From JAAFIM01 sp964467315 (GTDB lineage Bacteria; Bacteroidota; Bacteroidia; Chitinophagales; Saprospiraceae): a stretch of DNA of 64,000 bases. The stretch covers positions 55,949-119,948 of the forward strand of contig CAYXSA010000004.1 of assembly GCA_964467315.1 (NCBI GenBank), given 5' to 3'. The notes beneath the pieces were generated by a model that had not been told where the DNA came from, ran no database searches, and worked only from the letters and a program-made list of their open reading frames with translations. Made by a program: the position numbers and the translations under genes. Positions 9,101 through 17,461 of this stretch are shown here, in pieces (position 1 is the stretch's first letter; each line of letters starts with the position of its first letter).

Positions 9101-9261
9101 TTTTTTTTTTGGCGTGCCCGCGCCCCTGCCCGCCCGAAAAGACGGGCGGGCACCCCGCCTGAAGGCGGGGCAAAAAGGGGGGCGCGGTCGGGCTATGCGG
9201 GGCAGCCCTTGTGCTGCCCAAAAGGGCAGACACATGGGTCTGCCCCTACTATCCCTCACGC
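9101..9261 (-). repeat. Type A palindromic element
   Basis: T-run plus GGCGTGCCC, nested GC-rich hairpins (CCGCCCGAAAAGACGGGCGG, CCCCGCCTGAAGGCGGGG), GGTCGGGCTAT, a GGGCAGCCC-type cassette and CTATCCCTCACGC. One of the longer copies. The A-run end faces the start of the LRR gene. Confidence 0.9.
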
Positions 9262-9285
9262 ATCGCAAAGAAGGGGCTGCACACA

Positions 9286-9328
9286 AAAAACAAGCGCCCC
9301 CTTCTTTGCTGGTAAAGAAAGGGGCGCG
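9286..9328 (-). terminator. Intrinsic terminator of porV with an alternative pairing
   Basis: Reading the minus strand, GCGCCCCTTTCTTT pairs with AAAGAAGGGGGCGC, followed by TTGTTTTTT: a standard intrinsic terminator about 40 bases after the porV stop. The same central arm (9298-9309) can instead form a perfect 12-bp stem with 9265-9276. Confidence 0.8.
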
Positions 9329-9370
9329 CAAGTTATAGAGGGAGAAGGCTGCCCATATTTAACAAGTCTA

Positions 9371-10729
9371 TTATTTGTCTTCTTCTGGTTTCTCGATTTT
9401 TTCGGGCTCTGTGCCTGTGCCGCCGCTGGGCGTTACATCTTTGGGCGTGGGGGCAGGCTTTTTGCCGCTGGCTTTGGAGTGACCAAAATCCATCATCAAG
9501 GAGAAACGCAGGGTATTATCCAGCGGATTGCGTTGCGCGTTGAAGGTCGGTATAAGGTAGGAGAAATTTATACAAAAGACATTGTAGCGCAGCCCCAAGC
9601 CAACGGTTACGAATTTGCGATTGCCTTTGGTTTTGTGCTCGTTGTAATGCCCCAGACGGAAGGCGAATTGTTTGTTGTACCAGTACTCGAAGCCGAAGGA
9701 GTACATCAATTCGCGCATCTCCTCGCCGAAGGAAGCATCGCCGAAGGAGGAGATGATAGAAGAGGGCACGGAGAGTTCTTTATATTCGGGTACGCCATTG
9801 CCGTTGGTATCGTAATCGGGGTTTGCCACGAAAACGGTATCGCCAATGCCGTTGACTTCCTTCACGACGCTGGGCACGGGCGTAGGCACCATGAGTTTGC
9901 TGATGTCTAAGCCGAAGGTGATGGAATTGTGTTCGTCGATTTCGTATTCGAAGGAGCTACCGAAGCCCATATTGGCGGGCAGATAGTCGCGGTTGGCAGA
10001 TTGGACGTAAGAAATTTTATTCCCGATATTGGAGAAAGCGAGCCCAAAGGCAAGGGTTGCCTTTTTCTTGTTTTCGAGCTTTAGCTGCTGGCGGTAGGTG
10101 AAGGAAATATCGGCTGCGAAGGCGTGTGCAGGGCGCAGCACATCGCCTGAAGAGGTAGCGCCTGTACCGAGATTGGAATATATATATTTAAGGGTGAGCC
10201 CTGTGGAGAAATTTTTTGTCAGTTTGCGCGTGTAGGCGGTGGCGAACTCGATTTCTCTTGGGCGCACAGTCTGTAGGGAATTGCCTTGCTCGTCGGTGTA
10301 CTGTATTTGCCCCAGCGAAAAGAAACGCAGGGAGGCGGCGAGGGTTTGGAACTTATCGATATTTTTGTAGCCTGAGAGATGCGCCAGATATACATCCGTC
10401 AGCCCCAGAGCGCGTAGCCAAGGGGTATAGGTAGCAGATATGCTTACGTCGCGTTCGGCGAAAGCGATATTGGAGGCGTTGAAGTGTAGGCTATTGGGGT
10501 CGGGGCTCATAGCGATACCTACATCGCCCATAGCACCAAAGCGGGCATCGGGTACGATGCGCAAGAATGGCAGCGCCGTGATGATGGTATTGTTGCAGGG
10601 CGAACCGTCGGCTTGGAAGCGCCCAGTGGCGGTCTGTATACATTGCGCTTCGGCAGAAGTGGAAGCGGTGCAAAGTACGCAGGCAGTGCAGAGTACTGAA
10701 GCGAGGAGGCTGCTCAGTTGGTTATTCAT
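9371..10729 (-). CDS. porV: Type IX secretion outer-membrane shuttle protein PorV (LptO)
   Basis: A 452-residue protein with a signal peptide (residues 1-28, ending SAEAQ) and the diagnostic N-terminal PorV segment TIITALPFLRIVPDARFGAM followed by GDVGIAMSPD near 48-78. The rest is a FadL-like 14-strand barrel with repeated aromatic-ended strands (for example FRLGHYNEHKTKGNRKF). PorV binds the C-terminal signals of type IX cargo at the outer membrane and passes them to the attachment complex. The Pro/Lys/Glu-rich tail (about 420-452) is probably surface or periplasmic low-complexity. It is expressed alone: a promoter lies 177 bases upstream and a terminator follows the stop. Two likely cargo proteins are in this window (1976-3604 and 59653-63945). 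Confidence 0.93.
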   Translation of the reverse strand: MNNQLSSLLASVLCTACVLCTASTSAEAQCIQTATGRFQADGSPCNNTIITALPFLRIVPDARFGAMGDVGIAMSPDPNSLHFNASNIAFAERDVSISATYTPWLRALGLTDVYLAHLSGYKNIDKFQTLAASLRFFSLGQIQYTDEQGNSLQTVRPREIEFATAYTRKLTKNFSTGLTLKYIYSNLGTGATSSGDVLRPAHAFAADISFTYRQQLKLENKKKATLAFGLAFSNIGNKISYVQSANRDYLPANMGFGSSFEYEIDEHNSITFGLDISKLMVPTPVPSVVKEVNGIGDTVFVANPDYDTNGNGVPEYKELSVPSSIISSFGDASFGEEMRELMYSFGFEYWYNKQFAFRLGHYNEHKTKGNRKFVTVGLGLRYNVFCINFSYLIPTFNAQRNPLDNTLRFSLMMDFGHSKASGKKPAPTPKDVTPSGGTGTEPEKIEKPEEDK

Positions 10730-10905
10730 AAACTAATATCTATTCGGCGTGTTGGGGAGAGAAAGCAAGAATTTTGTGTAAAGTTTTCTATTGCATAGAT
10801 TGTTTGGAGTATTGTGGTGAGCGCATAGATGCGTTGATTTTTGCGCTGTTGGTGCTAAAAACGCAAGTAAATCGAATTTGGCAGTGTTGAGAGCAGCAAA
10901 TTGTG

Positions 10906-10913
10906 CAAACATA
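10906..10913 (-). promoter_or_regulatory. Promoter -7 box upstream of porV
   Basis: The minus strand reads TATGTTTG, matching TAnnTTTG. It would give a porV leader of about 170 bases. No clear -33 TTG was confirmed. Confidence 0.5.
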
Positions 10914-11007
10914 GCCAAAAGTCCTTGATTTTCGGGCGCTTCAGAAGGCAAAAATTGTTTTTTTTTGTTATTTGGGGGATAAGTGCTAATTTTGTGGGCT
11001 GTTTGCC

Positions 11008-11147
11008 GCGTGAGGGATAGCAGCGGAACCACGCGCCGTATCGGCGCGTGATGGAGCGTATAGCCCGACCCCGCGCATGGCTCCCCCCTTTCAAGGGGGG
11101 AAGCTGCGAAGCAGCGGGGGGGTGCGCGGGGGCACGCCCAAAAAAAA
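11008..11147 (+). repeat. Type A palindromic element
   Basis: GCGTGAGGGATAGCAGCGGA at the left, CGCGCCGTATCGGCGCG hairpin, ATAGCCCGACC, a CTCCCCCCTTTCAAGGGGGG hairpin, and GGGCACGCCC with an A-run. Its left half (AGCGGAACCA ... TGATGGAGCG) is shared with the type B elements, linking the two designs. The A-run points at the lipoprotein start 22 bases away. Confidence 0.9.
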
Positions 11148-11168
11148 GAAAAGGTCAAAAAAATAGGA

Positions 11169-11750
11169 ATGCGCTCAAAGTACGGATTTTTCTCGATTTG
11201 CCTGCTGCTTGCCGCCTGCAATAGCAGCCCCAAAGATGCGCCACAAGCAGCTTCCACGCCCGCTGCGACCACAAGCAGCACGCCCGCTGCGCCCGCAAAA
11301 ACGGCGAGCATCGTCGGCGGAACTTATGGATATGGCACGACGGATAACAAAGACGAATCGCCGATGGGCGAGGTGCTGATATACCCGACGACGGAAAAAA
11401 CAGCCCTGTTTTTGCTCAATGTCAATCGCGGCGCGCCCTCTTACAATTCGGGGGAAATTTTCGGGCAGATAGTCGAAAAAAACGGCGTATTTGTGTCGGA
11501 CACGAAGGCGGACGGCGGCGAATTTGACTGTGTGCTGCGCTTCGAGTTCGGCAAGGAGCAGCTCAAAATAACGACCGATGAGGCGCATACGGACTGCGGT
11601 TTTGGCAATGCCGTAGTGGCGGATGGTCTGTATAAACTGACGGATAAAAACATACCGACACAGTTCAACGACGGCAGCGGTAAAATGCTGTATTTCAAGG
11701 ACTTAACGATAGAGAAATACAATAAGCATTACCAACTGAATACGCAATAA
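11169..11750 (+). CDS. Small lipoprotein of unknown function
   Basis: 193 residues with a lipoprotein signal peptide: MRSKYGFFSICLLLAAC, with the lipidated Cys at residue 17. A Ser/Ala/Thr/Pro linker (about 20-45) precedes a small beta-rich domain (about 48-193) containing two Cys that could form a disulfide (C116 in EFDCVLRF and C137 in HTDCGF). I do not recognise the domain. It would sit in the periplasm or at the outer membrane. The DUF1573 gene starts 42 bases downstream on the same strand, so the two are probably cotranscribed. Confidence 0.8.
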   Translation: MRSKYGFFSICLLLAACNSSPKDAPQAASTPAATTSSTPAAPAKTASIVGGTYGYGTTDNKDESPMGEVLIYPTTEKTALFLLNVNRGAPSYNSGEIFGQIVEKNGVFVSDTKADGGEFDCVLRFEFGKEQLKITTDEAHTDCGFGNAVVADGLYKLTDKNIPTQFNDGSGKMLYFKDLTIEKYNKHYQLNTQ

Positions 11751-11792
11751 TGCACTTTTTTTAATCATAAAACTTGCTCTTAATTTTACAAA

Positions 11793-12431
11793 ATGGACAA
11801 CAACAACAATAACACTCGCTTTCAGCAGCTCGTCATGGGTGCAGGCGCGATTATCGTGCTTTGGCTGGGCGTTTTATCGTATCAGGTTTTCTTTTCGGGC
11901 GGCGTATCGAAGGACAAAATTGCGGCTACGCGGGCAGCTTTAGACAATCAAAATGCGGCGGCAAACGGCAACGCTTCGCCAATAAAGCCGACGGATGCGA
12001 CGACGCAGCCTTTCACGCCGCCTGCTGCGCAGGTAGACCCCGCGACGGCGACGAAGATAACATTCAACGAAAGCGTTTTCGATTTTGGCACGCTCAAAGA
12101 GGGCGACAAAACGACGCATCTTTTCAAGTTTAAAAACACGGGCGACAAGCCTTTGACGATCTCCAACGCCACAGGCAGCTGCGGTTGCACAGTGCCACAA
12201 TTCCCGAAAGAGCCGATTATGCCTGGCGCAGAGGGCGAAATCAAGGTCGAATTTAACTCACAAGGCAAGGTCGGCAAACAAAGCAAAACCGTAACCGTTA
12301 CCGCCAACACGATACCCGCGCAGACCACGCTCACCATCAACGCCGAAGTCATCAAACTCGAAGGCACAGATGCGAGCAACGGAACAGCAGCACCCAGCAA
12401 AGAGAAGAAAAAAATGGCTAATCAAAATTAA
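11793..12431 (+). CDS. DUF1573 domain membrane-anchored protein
   Basis: 212 residues: a short polar N-terminus, one transmembrane helix (about 12-35, LVMGAGAIIVLWLGVLSYQV), an Ala/Pro/Thr linker, then a DUF1573 immunoglobulin-like domain. The domain shows the family signatures FDFGTLKEGDK and FKNTGDKPL, with ATGSCGCTVPQFPKEPI and PGAEGEIKVEFNS following (about 95-155). Such domains are common in the Bacteroidota envelope and their role is unknown. The C-terminus is Lys-rich. A strong terminator follows the stop. Confidence 0.88.
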   Translation: MDNNNNNTRFQQLVMGAGAIIVLWLGVLSYQVFFSGGVSKDKIAATRAALDNQNAAANGNASPIKPTDATTQPFTPPAAQVDPATATKITFNESVFDFGTLKEGDKTTHLFKFKNTGDKPLTISNATGSCGCTVPQFPKEPIMPGAEGEIKVEFNSQGKVGKQSKTVTVTANTIPAQTTLTINAEVIKLEGTDASNGTAAPSKEKKKMANQN

Positions 12432-12441
12432 AGGTCAAACT

Positions 12442-12492
12442 TCCCACTCAAAGAAAGCCTTCAATACGGTGCTTCGAGTGGGATTTTTTTTT
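12442..12492 (+). terminator. Intrinsic terminator after the DUF1573 gene
   Basis: TCCCACTC (12442-12449) pairs with GAGTGGGA (12476-12483), extended inward by AAG/CTT, and is followed by nine T residues. The T-run is shared with the end of the adjoining type A repeat. Confidence 0.85.
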
Positions 12493-12682
12493 GGCGTGCC
12501 CGCGCCCCTGCCTGCGCTGAAAAGCCGTAGCAAGCTACGGCTCGCGCAGGCACCCCGCGCCGACGGCGCGGGGCAAAAAGGGGGGCGCGGTCGGGCTATT
12601 CGCTTCGCGTTCACTTCGTGGTCGGGGCGTATCACCATCGCCCAAATGGGCGATGGTGATACGCCCCTACTATCCCTCACGC
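12484..12682 (-). repeat. Type A palindromic element
   Basis: Longest copy, about 200 bases. T-run plus GGCGTGCCC, a GAGCCGTAGC-type hairpin, a CCCCGCGCCGACGGCGCGGGG hairpin, GGTCGGGCTATT, a cassette with CCATCGCCCAAATGGGCGAT, and CTATCCCTCACGC. Confidence 0.9.
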
Positions 12683-12782
12683 AAGTACGCCCATCGGTAT
12701 CCCTTCGTATCTATCTGTGTACGAATAGCATAAGCGCTATAAAAAAGGTGTAAAAAAGTTTTTTTTTACGAAAAAAGGGGCG

Positions 12783-12790
12783 TACCTTTG
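12783..12790 (+). promoter_or_regulatory. Promoter of the str cluster (rpsL)
   Basis: TACCTTTG fits the Bacteroidota -7 consensus TAnnTTTG. A T-run at 12759-12767 occupies the usual -33 area. Transcription would begin near 12796, leaving a leader of about 100 bases. Confidence 0.7.
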
Positions 12791-12798
12791 CACACGCT

Positions 12799-12842
12799 AA
12801 AAAGGGCTGTTGGGGCAACTATGCTCAAAAAATCCCTTTTTT
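12799..12842 (+). promoter_or_regulatory. Terminator-like hairpin in the rpsL leader
   Basis: AAAAAGGG (12799-12806) can pair with CCCTTTTTT (12834-12842), enclosing a small GTTG/CAAC hairpin. It begins a few bases after the predicted transcription start and ends in a U-run, which is the layout of an attenuator. Function is inferred. Confidence 0.45.
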
Positions 12843-12897
12843 GAAGGTTTATCGATACAGACAACTTAATTTTAGGAACGAAATAGTCATTGAATAA

Positions 12898-13323
12898 ATG
12901 CCAACTATCAACCAACTCGTGCGCAATGGTCGCCTTGTAGAGGTGGAAAAGAGCAAATCAGTTGCGCTTGAGGCTTGCCCACAACGCCGCGCTGTTTGCA
13001 CCCGCGTCTATACGACTACGCCGAAAAAACCAAACTCTGCACTTCGCAAAGTCGCTAAAGTACGCCTTACCAACGGTACGGAAGTGATCGCCTACATACC
13101 AGGCGAGCAACACAACTTGCAAGAGCACTCGATTGTACTCGTTCGCGGCGGTCGTGTAAAAGACTTGCCAGGTGTACGTTATACGATTGTACGCGGTGCA
13201 TTGGATACTTCAGGCGTAGATAAACGTCGCCAATCTCGCTCACACTACGGCGCAGCTCGCCCCAAACCAGGACAAGAAGCAGCAGCAGCAGGCAAAGGCA
13301 AAGCTCCAGCCAAGAAAAAATAA
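12898..13323 (+). CDS. rpsL: Ribosomal protein uS12
   Basis: 141 residues, with the decoding-site segments TTPKKPNSALRKVAKVRLTN (about 40-59) and GRVKDLPGVRYTIVRGALDT. The lysine of the PKKPNS loop, linked in other bacteria to streptomycin resistance when changed, is present. The C-terminus carries an Ala/Gly/Lys tail beyond GAARPKP, some 15 residues longer than the usual form. First gene of the str cluster, under the promoter at 12783. Confidence 0.98.
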   Translation: MPTINQLVRNGRLVEVEKSKSVALEACPQRRAVCTRVYTTTPKKPNSALRKVAKVRLTNGTEVIAYIPGEQHNLQEHSIVLVRGGRVKDLPGVRYTIVRGALDTSGVDKRRQSRSHYGAARPKPGQEAAAAGKGKAPAKKK

Positions 13324-13390
13324 GGGTAGCGCTATCCAGCCAAAGCCCAACAAAAAATAGCATTACGAGCGCCAAATTATTAGATTTCGC

Positions 13391-13418
13391 AACTCGTAAT
13401 TCGTAACTCATAATTTTT
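13391..13418 (+). repeat. Heptanucleotide array (GTAATTC type)
   Basis: Three to four 7-bp units, AACTCGT AATTCGT AACTCAT AATTTTT, in the rpsL-rpsG spacer, in the sense orientation of the following gene but about 155 bases before it. Confidence 0.7.
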
Positions 13419-13573
13419 ATCGTTGAAGTAAGACGCGGAGAAGCTGCGTCTGAAGCTCGTGCGATATTGCCACAATCTGTGCGGAAGGAAGAAAAAAGAG
13501 GAAGAAAGCAACATACAGACGGCAATCGACGGACAACGGCTCACACGCTTTATATTTTCGCCATCCACTCAAA

Positions 13574-14056
13574 ATGAGAAAGCAAAAACCGAAACCGCAC
13601 GCGATTGCGCCCGACCCACGTTTCAACGATGCTGTTGTAGCGCGATTTGTGAATATGTTGATGTATTCGGGCAAAAAGAGCGTCGCTTACGACGTATTCT
13701 ACAGTGCTATGGATACTGTGAAGGAAAAATTCCCAGAAGAGGCAGAAGTGGAGGTTTTCCACAAAGCGTTGAAAAACGTAATGCCCGCAGTGGAAGTTCG
13801 TAGCCGCCGTATCGGTGGTGCTACGTTCCAGATACCTACGGAGATTCGCCCCGACCGCCGCATTTCTGTTGGCATCAAATGGCTCATCAAATACGCCCGC
13901 GCTCGTAGCGGCAAAGGCATGGCAAGCAAACTTTCCGCCGAAATCATGGCAGCAGCCAAAGGCGAGGGTAGCGCAGTAAAAAAACGCGAAGATACCCAAA
14001 AAATGGCAGATGCCAACCGCGCATTCGCGCACTTTGGCAATCGCCCACAATCTTAG
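13574..14056 (+). CDS. rpsG: Ribosomal protein uS7
   Basis: 160 residues. It is the primary 16S 3'-domain assembly protein, with the conserved stretches NMLMYSGKKSVAYDVFYSAM and VMPAVEVRSRRIGGATFQIP near residues 27-90. The 250-base gap after rpsL is long for this cluster and contains a heptanucleotide array. The start at 13574 gives the family N-terminus MRKQKPKPH. Confidence 0.98.
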   Translation: MRKQKPKPHAIAPDPRFNDAVVARFVNMLMYSGKKSVAYDVFYSAMDTVKEKFPEEAEVEVFHKALKNVMPAVEVRSRRIGGATFQIPTEIRPDRRISVGIKWLIKYARARSGKGMASKLSAEIMAAAKGEGSAVKKREDTQKMADANRAFAHFGNRPQS

Positions 14057-14158
14057 TATTCTTTGTCGGAACTTGTTCCCACACAACAGCAATAGCCCGC
14101 GCTATGCAGGTTCTGCTCCTTTTTTTCAATTTCAAATCTTCATAAGCCAAAACGCATC

Positions 14159-16291
14159 ATGGCAAAGAAAGACCTCGCTTTCACCCGTAATATCGGCATT
14201 GCTGCGCATATCGACGCTGGCAAGACGACGACCACCGAACGTATCCTGTACTACACAGGTATCAACCACAAAATCGGAGAGGTACACGACGGGGCTGCGA
14301 CAATGGACTGGATGGTACAAGAGCAAGAGCGCGGTATCACCATCACTTCAGCTGCAACAAAAACGGAATGGACTTGGAAAGACACGCTCTATTCAGTCAA
14401 TATCATCGATACACCAGGTCACGTTGACTTTACTGTAGAGGTAAACCGCTCTTTGCGCGTCCTCGACGGCTTGGTATTCCTTTTCTGTGCGGTGAGCGGT
14501 GTAGAGCCACAATCTGAAACCAACTGGCGTTTGGCGAACCAATACAGCGTTCCGCGCTTGGGCTTCGTCAATAAGATGGACAGACGCGGTGCTGACTTCT
14601 TCACGGTGGTAGCACAAGTGAAAGAAATGCTTGGCTCTGATGCGATTCCTTTGCAAGTGCCTATCGGCGCAGAGGAAACCTTCAAAGGCGTGGTGGATTT
14701 GGTCTTGAACAAAGCAATCGTTTGGGACGAAGAAACACGCGGCATGACGTACACAGAAATCCCCATGCCAGAGGATTTGGTAGATGTCGTAGCCGAATGG
14801 CGCGAAAAGCTGCTGGAAGCAGTAGCCGAGTACGACGACAAAATCATGGAGAAGTACTTCGACGACCCAGATAGCATCACGGAGCAAGAAATTCGCACGG
14901 CTGTACGCAAGGCGGTTGTGGATGCGAAATTCGTACCCATGTTCTGCGGCTCTTCGTTCAAAAACAAGGGTGTACAAGCCGTTTTGGACGGTGTTTGTGC
15001 TTATCTGCCTTCTCCTTTGGATAAAGAATCTGTAGCTGGTACACACCCCGATACAGATGCGCCCATCACACGCAAGCCCGATGTAGATGCGCCCTTCGCG
15101 GCGCTCGCGTTCAAAATTGCTACTGACCCGTTTGTAGGTCGTTTGGCGTTTATACGCGCTTATTCAGGTGTTTTGGAAGGTGGTTCTTATGTTTTGAACA
15201 CACGTTCAGGCAAAAAAGAGCGTATCTCTCGTCTGTATCAGATGCACGCCAACAAACGCAACGAGATACCTCGCGTAGAAGCGGGCGACATCGCTGCCGT
15301 TGTAGGCTTTAAAGACATTCGCACGGGCGACACGCTTTGCGACGAAGCGAATCCGATTATACTGGAAAGTATGGTATTCCCAGAGCCTGTTATCGGTTTG
15401 GCTATCGAGCCAAAAACGACGAAGGACTTGGAGAAATTGGGCATGGCGCTCAATAAACTCTCTGAGGAAGACCCCACCTTCCGCACCAAATACGAAGAGG
15501 AGACTGGTCAAACGGTTATCAGCGGTATGGGTGAGTTGCACTTGGAAATCATCGTAGACCGTCTGCGTCGTGAGTTTGGTGTAGAAGTTAATCAAGGTGC
15601 GCCGCAGGTTAGTTTCAAAGAAATGCTGACCAAACCTTATACACACCGCGAGAAGCTGAAAAAGCAATCAGGTGGTTCTGGTTTGTTTGCGGACATGGAG
15701 TTCACGATTGGCCCAGCCGACGAAGAATTTTTACAAAGCGACGACTACAAGTCTGGCAAGAAAAAGCTCCAATTCGAGTGGGCTATCGTCGGTGGCGCTA
15801 TCGACAAAGTTTACGTTCCCTCCGTTACGAAGGGCTTTACGGAAATGATGGGCAATGGCGTATTGGCAGGCTATCCGATAGAGTCTATGAAGGTGCGCGT
15901 ATTTGACGGCTCTATGCACAGTGTCGACTCTAAGCCAGTGGCTTTTGAGTTGTGTGCAAAAGAGGGTTTCCGCGCAGCCGCCAAGCATGCAGGTGCTGTT
16001 TTGATGGAGCCGATTATGAAGCTGGAAGTAGTAACTCCAGACGAGTATACGGGTTCAGTCATCGGCGACCTCAACCGCCGTCGCGGTCTTATCAAGGGGC
16101 AAGACATGAAGGGCAATGCGGTCGTTATCAAAGCAGACGTTCCGCTTTCGGAGATGTTTGGTTATGTAACCCAACTGCGTACCTTGACTTCAGGTCGTGC
16201 GTCTTCTTCGCTTGAGTTTTCACACTATGACCCAGCTCCTCGCAACGTCGCTGAAGCGATTATCGAGAAAGCTAAGGGCGCATCTGTGTAG
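14159..16291 (+). CDS. fusA: Translation elongation factor G
   Basis: 710 residues. A GTPase that drives ribosomal translocation. The G1 motif is AHIDAGKTTTTER (about 16-28), G2 RGITITSAAT (about 60-69), G3 DTPGHVDF (about 86-93) and G4 NKMDR (about 140-144). All five EF-G domains fit the length. Ends in KAKGASV. tuf does not follow, as is usual in Bacteroidota; instead a type B repeat separates fusA from rpsJ. Confidence 0.98.
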   Translation: MAKKDLAFTRNIGIAAHIDAGKTTTTERILYYTGINHKIGEVHDGAATMDWMVQEQERGITITSAATKTEWTWKDTLYSVNIIDTPGHVDFTVEVNRSLRVLDGLVFLFCAVSGVEPQSETNWRLANQYSVPRLGFVNKMDRRGADFFTVVAQVKEMLGSDAIPLQVPIGAEETFKGVVDLVLNKAIVWDEETRGMTYTEIPMPEDLVDVVAEWREKLLEAVAEYDDKIMEKYFDDPDSITEQEIRTAVRKAVVDAKFVPMFCGSSFKNKGVQAVLDGVCAYLPSPLDKESVAGTHPDTDAPITRKPDVDAPFAALAFKIATDPFVGRLAFIRAYSGVLEGGSYVLNTRSGKKERISRLYQMHANKRNEIPRVEAGDIAAVVGFKDIRTGDTLCDEANPIILESMVFPEPVIGLAIEPKTTKDLEKLGMALNKLSEEDPTFRTKYEEETGQTVISGMGELHLEIIVDRLRREFGVEVNQGAPQVSFKEMLTKPYTHREKLKKQSGGSGLFADMEFTIGPADEEFLQSDDYKSGKKKLQFEWAIVGGAIDKVYVPSVTKGFTEMMGNGVLAGYPIESMKVRVFDGSMHSVDSKPVAFELCAKEGFRAAAKHAGAVLMEPIMKLEVVTPDEYTGSVIGDLNRRRGLIKGQDMKGNAVVIKADVPLSEMFGYVTQLRTLTSGRASSSLEFSHYDPAPRNVAEAIIEKAKGASV

Positions 16292-16319
16292 TTTGAATAG
16301 TCGCAATAGCGATTGCAAT

Positions 16320-16449
16320 GCGAGAGGAACACCCGTAAGGGTGAACGCGTAGCGCATAGCAGCGAAACCAGCCGCCGAACAAATCGGCGGCTGATGTAGC
16401 GGATAGCCTGACGCAAGGGACGCATACGCCCCGAAGCATCTCGCCAAAA
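16320..16449 (+). repeat. Type B palindromic element
   Basis: Left end GCGAGAGG, then AGCGAAACCAGCCGCC pairing with GGCGGCTGATG, GGATAGCCTGACGCAAGGGA, and TCTCGCCAAAAG with an A-run. It lies between fusA and rpsJ. Confidence 0.8.
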
Positions 16450-16484
16450 GAAAAAAAATTTATTATATCACTCTGATACGAGGC

Positions 16485-16793
16485 ATGAATCAGAAAATTC
16501 GCATTAAACTTCGCTCTTACGACCACAATTTGGTGGATAAATCTACGGCGAAGATTGTAAAAACAGTCCGCAACACGGATGCTATCGTTGCAGGACCCAT
16601 TCCGCTGCCCACCGACAAGGAAATTTTCACGGTTTTGCGTTCTCCACACGTCAATAAGAAATCTCGTGAGCAGTTCCAGTTGCGCACGCACAAGCGTTTG
16701 ATAGAGATTTACGGCTCTACCCAAAAAGCGATGCAGGCTTTGGAAAAACTCGAACTACCCAGCGGCGTAGACATTCGACTTGATTTAACTTAA
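16485..16793 (+). CDS. rpsJ: Ribosomal protein uS10
   Basis: 102 residues, the normal length. It contains the conserved VAGPIPLPTDKE, RSPHVNKKSREQFQLRTHKR and IYGSTQKAMQAL segments. First gene of the S10 cluster. rplC follows after 21 bases. Confidence 0.98.
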   Translation: MNQKIRIKLRSYDHNLVDKSTAKIVKTVRNTDAIVAGPIPLPTDKEIFTVLRSPHVNKKSREQFQLRTHKRLIEIYGSTQKAMQALEKLELPSGVDIRLDLT

Positions 16794-16814
16794 AGAACAA
16801 AAAAACAGAGCAAC

Positions 16815-17438
16815 GTGAAAGGTTTAATCGGACGCAAAGTCGGCATGACCAGCATTTATTTGCCCAACGGTCATAACGTAGCGTGCACGGTCGTAGAGGC
16901 AGGGCCCTGCGTCGTAACGCAAGTAAAAACAAAAGAGACAGACGGCTACAATGCGCTGCAACTCGGTTTTGGCGAGAAAAAAGCCAAAAATACGACACAG
17001 CCGCTGCAAAAGCACTTCGAGAACGCTTCTACTACGCCAAAGGCTGAAGTAAAAGAGTTCCGCGACTTCTCTATCGGGAAGAAATTGGGCGAGACTATCA
17101 CGGTAACGGACGTATTTGCCGAAGGCGAGCACGTATCGGTAACGGGTACTTCTAAGGGCAAAGGTTTTCAGGGCGTTGTAAAACGCTACGGTTTTAGCGG
17201 TGTAGGTGGTCGTACACACGGTCAGCACAATCGCGGTCGCCACCCTGGCTCTATCGGTGCTTCTTCTTACCCATCGAAAGTTTTCAAAGGGCAGCGCATG
17301 GCTGGACATACGGGCAACGAACAAGTTACCGTACACAAACTCCAGTTGGTGAAACTGTTCCCCGAAAAAAATCTGCTCCTCATCAAAGGGGCTATACCTG
17401 GTCATAACGGGTCTTTTGTCATTGTGAAGAAGAAATAA
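16815..17438 (+). CDS. rplC: Ribosomal protein uL3
   Basis: 207 residues from a GTG start (MKGLIGRKVGMT). It contains the 23S-contacting segments SVTGTSKGKGFQGVVKRYGF and GQRMAGHTGNEQVTVHKLQL; the conserved Gln of the methylated loop is in GASSYPSKVFKGQRMAGH. Cotranscribed with rpsJ and rplD. GTG is supported because the family N-terminus begins exactly there. Confidence 0.97.
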   Translation: MKGLIGRKVGMTSIYLPNGHNVACTVVEAGPCVVTQVKTKETDGYNALQLGFGEKKAKNTTQPLQKHFENASTTPKAEVKEFRDFSIGKKLGETITVTDVFAEGEHVSVTGTSKGKGFQGVVKRYGFSGVGGRTHGQHNRGRHPGSIGASSYPSKVFKGQRMAGHTGNEQVTVHKLQLVKLFPEKNLLLIKGAIPGHNGSFVIVKKK

Positions 17439-17461
17439 GGCATAGCCGCTACAAAATTATC

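Larger units (their letters stand above)
10730..11168. other. Intergenic region between porV and a divergent lipoprotein gene
   Basis: A 439-base stretch. It holds a minus-strand promoter box for porV at 10906-10913 and a type A repeat at 11008-11147. The rest is A+T-rich with no credible coding frame; no RNA gene is seen. Confidence 0.7.
12432..12897. other. Spacer between the DUF1573 gene and rpsL
   Basis: A 466-base stretch holding, in order, a terminator (12442-12492), a type A element (12484-12682), the str promoter (12783-12790) and a hairpin in the transcribed leader (12799-12842). No further gene is seen. Confidence 0.8.

Noticed and set aside
8714..9910. Long plus-strand open frame of 398 codons across a type A repeat and the antisense of porV
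   Set aside because: It spans a repeat and lies antisense to two well-supported genes; its translation shows no family features and is composed of repeat-derived Arg/Pro/Gly stretches.
10730..11168. Search for tRNA or rRNA genes in long spacers
   Set aside because: No cloverleaf, anticodon arm or rRNA-like conserved stretch seen here or in the other long spacers.
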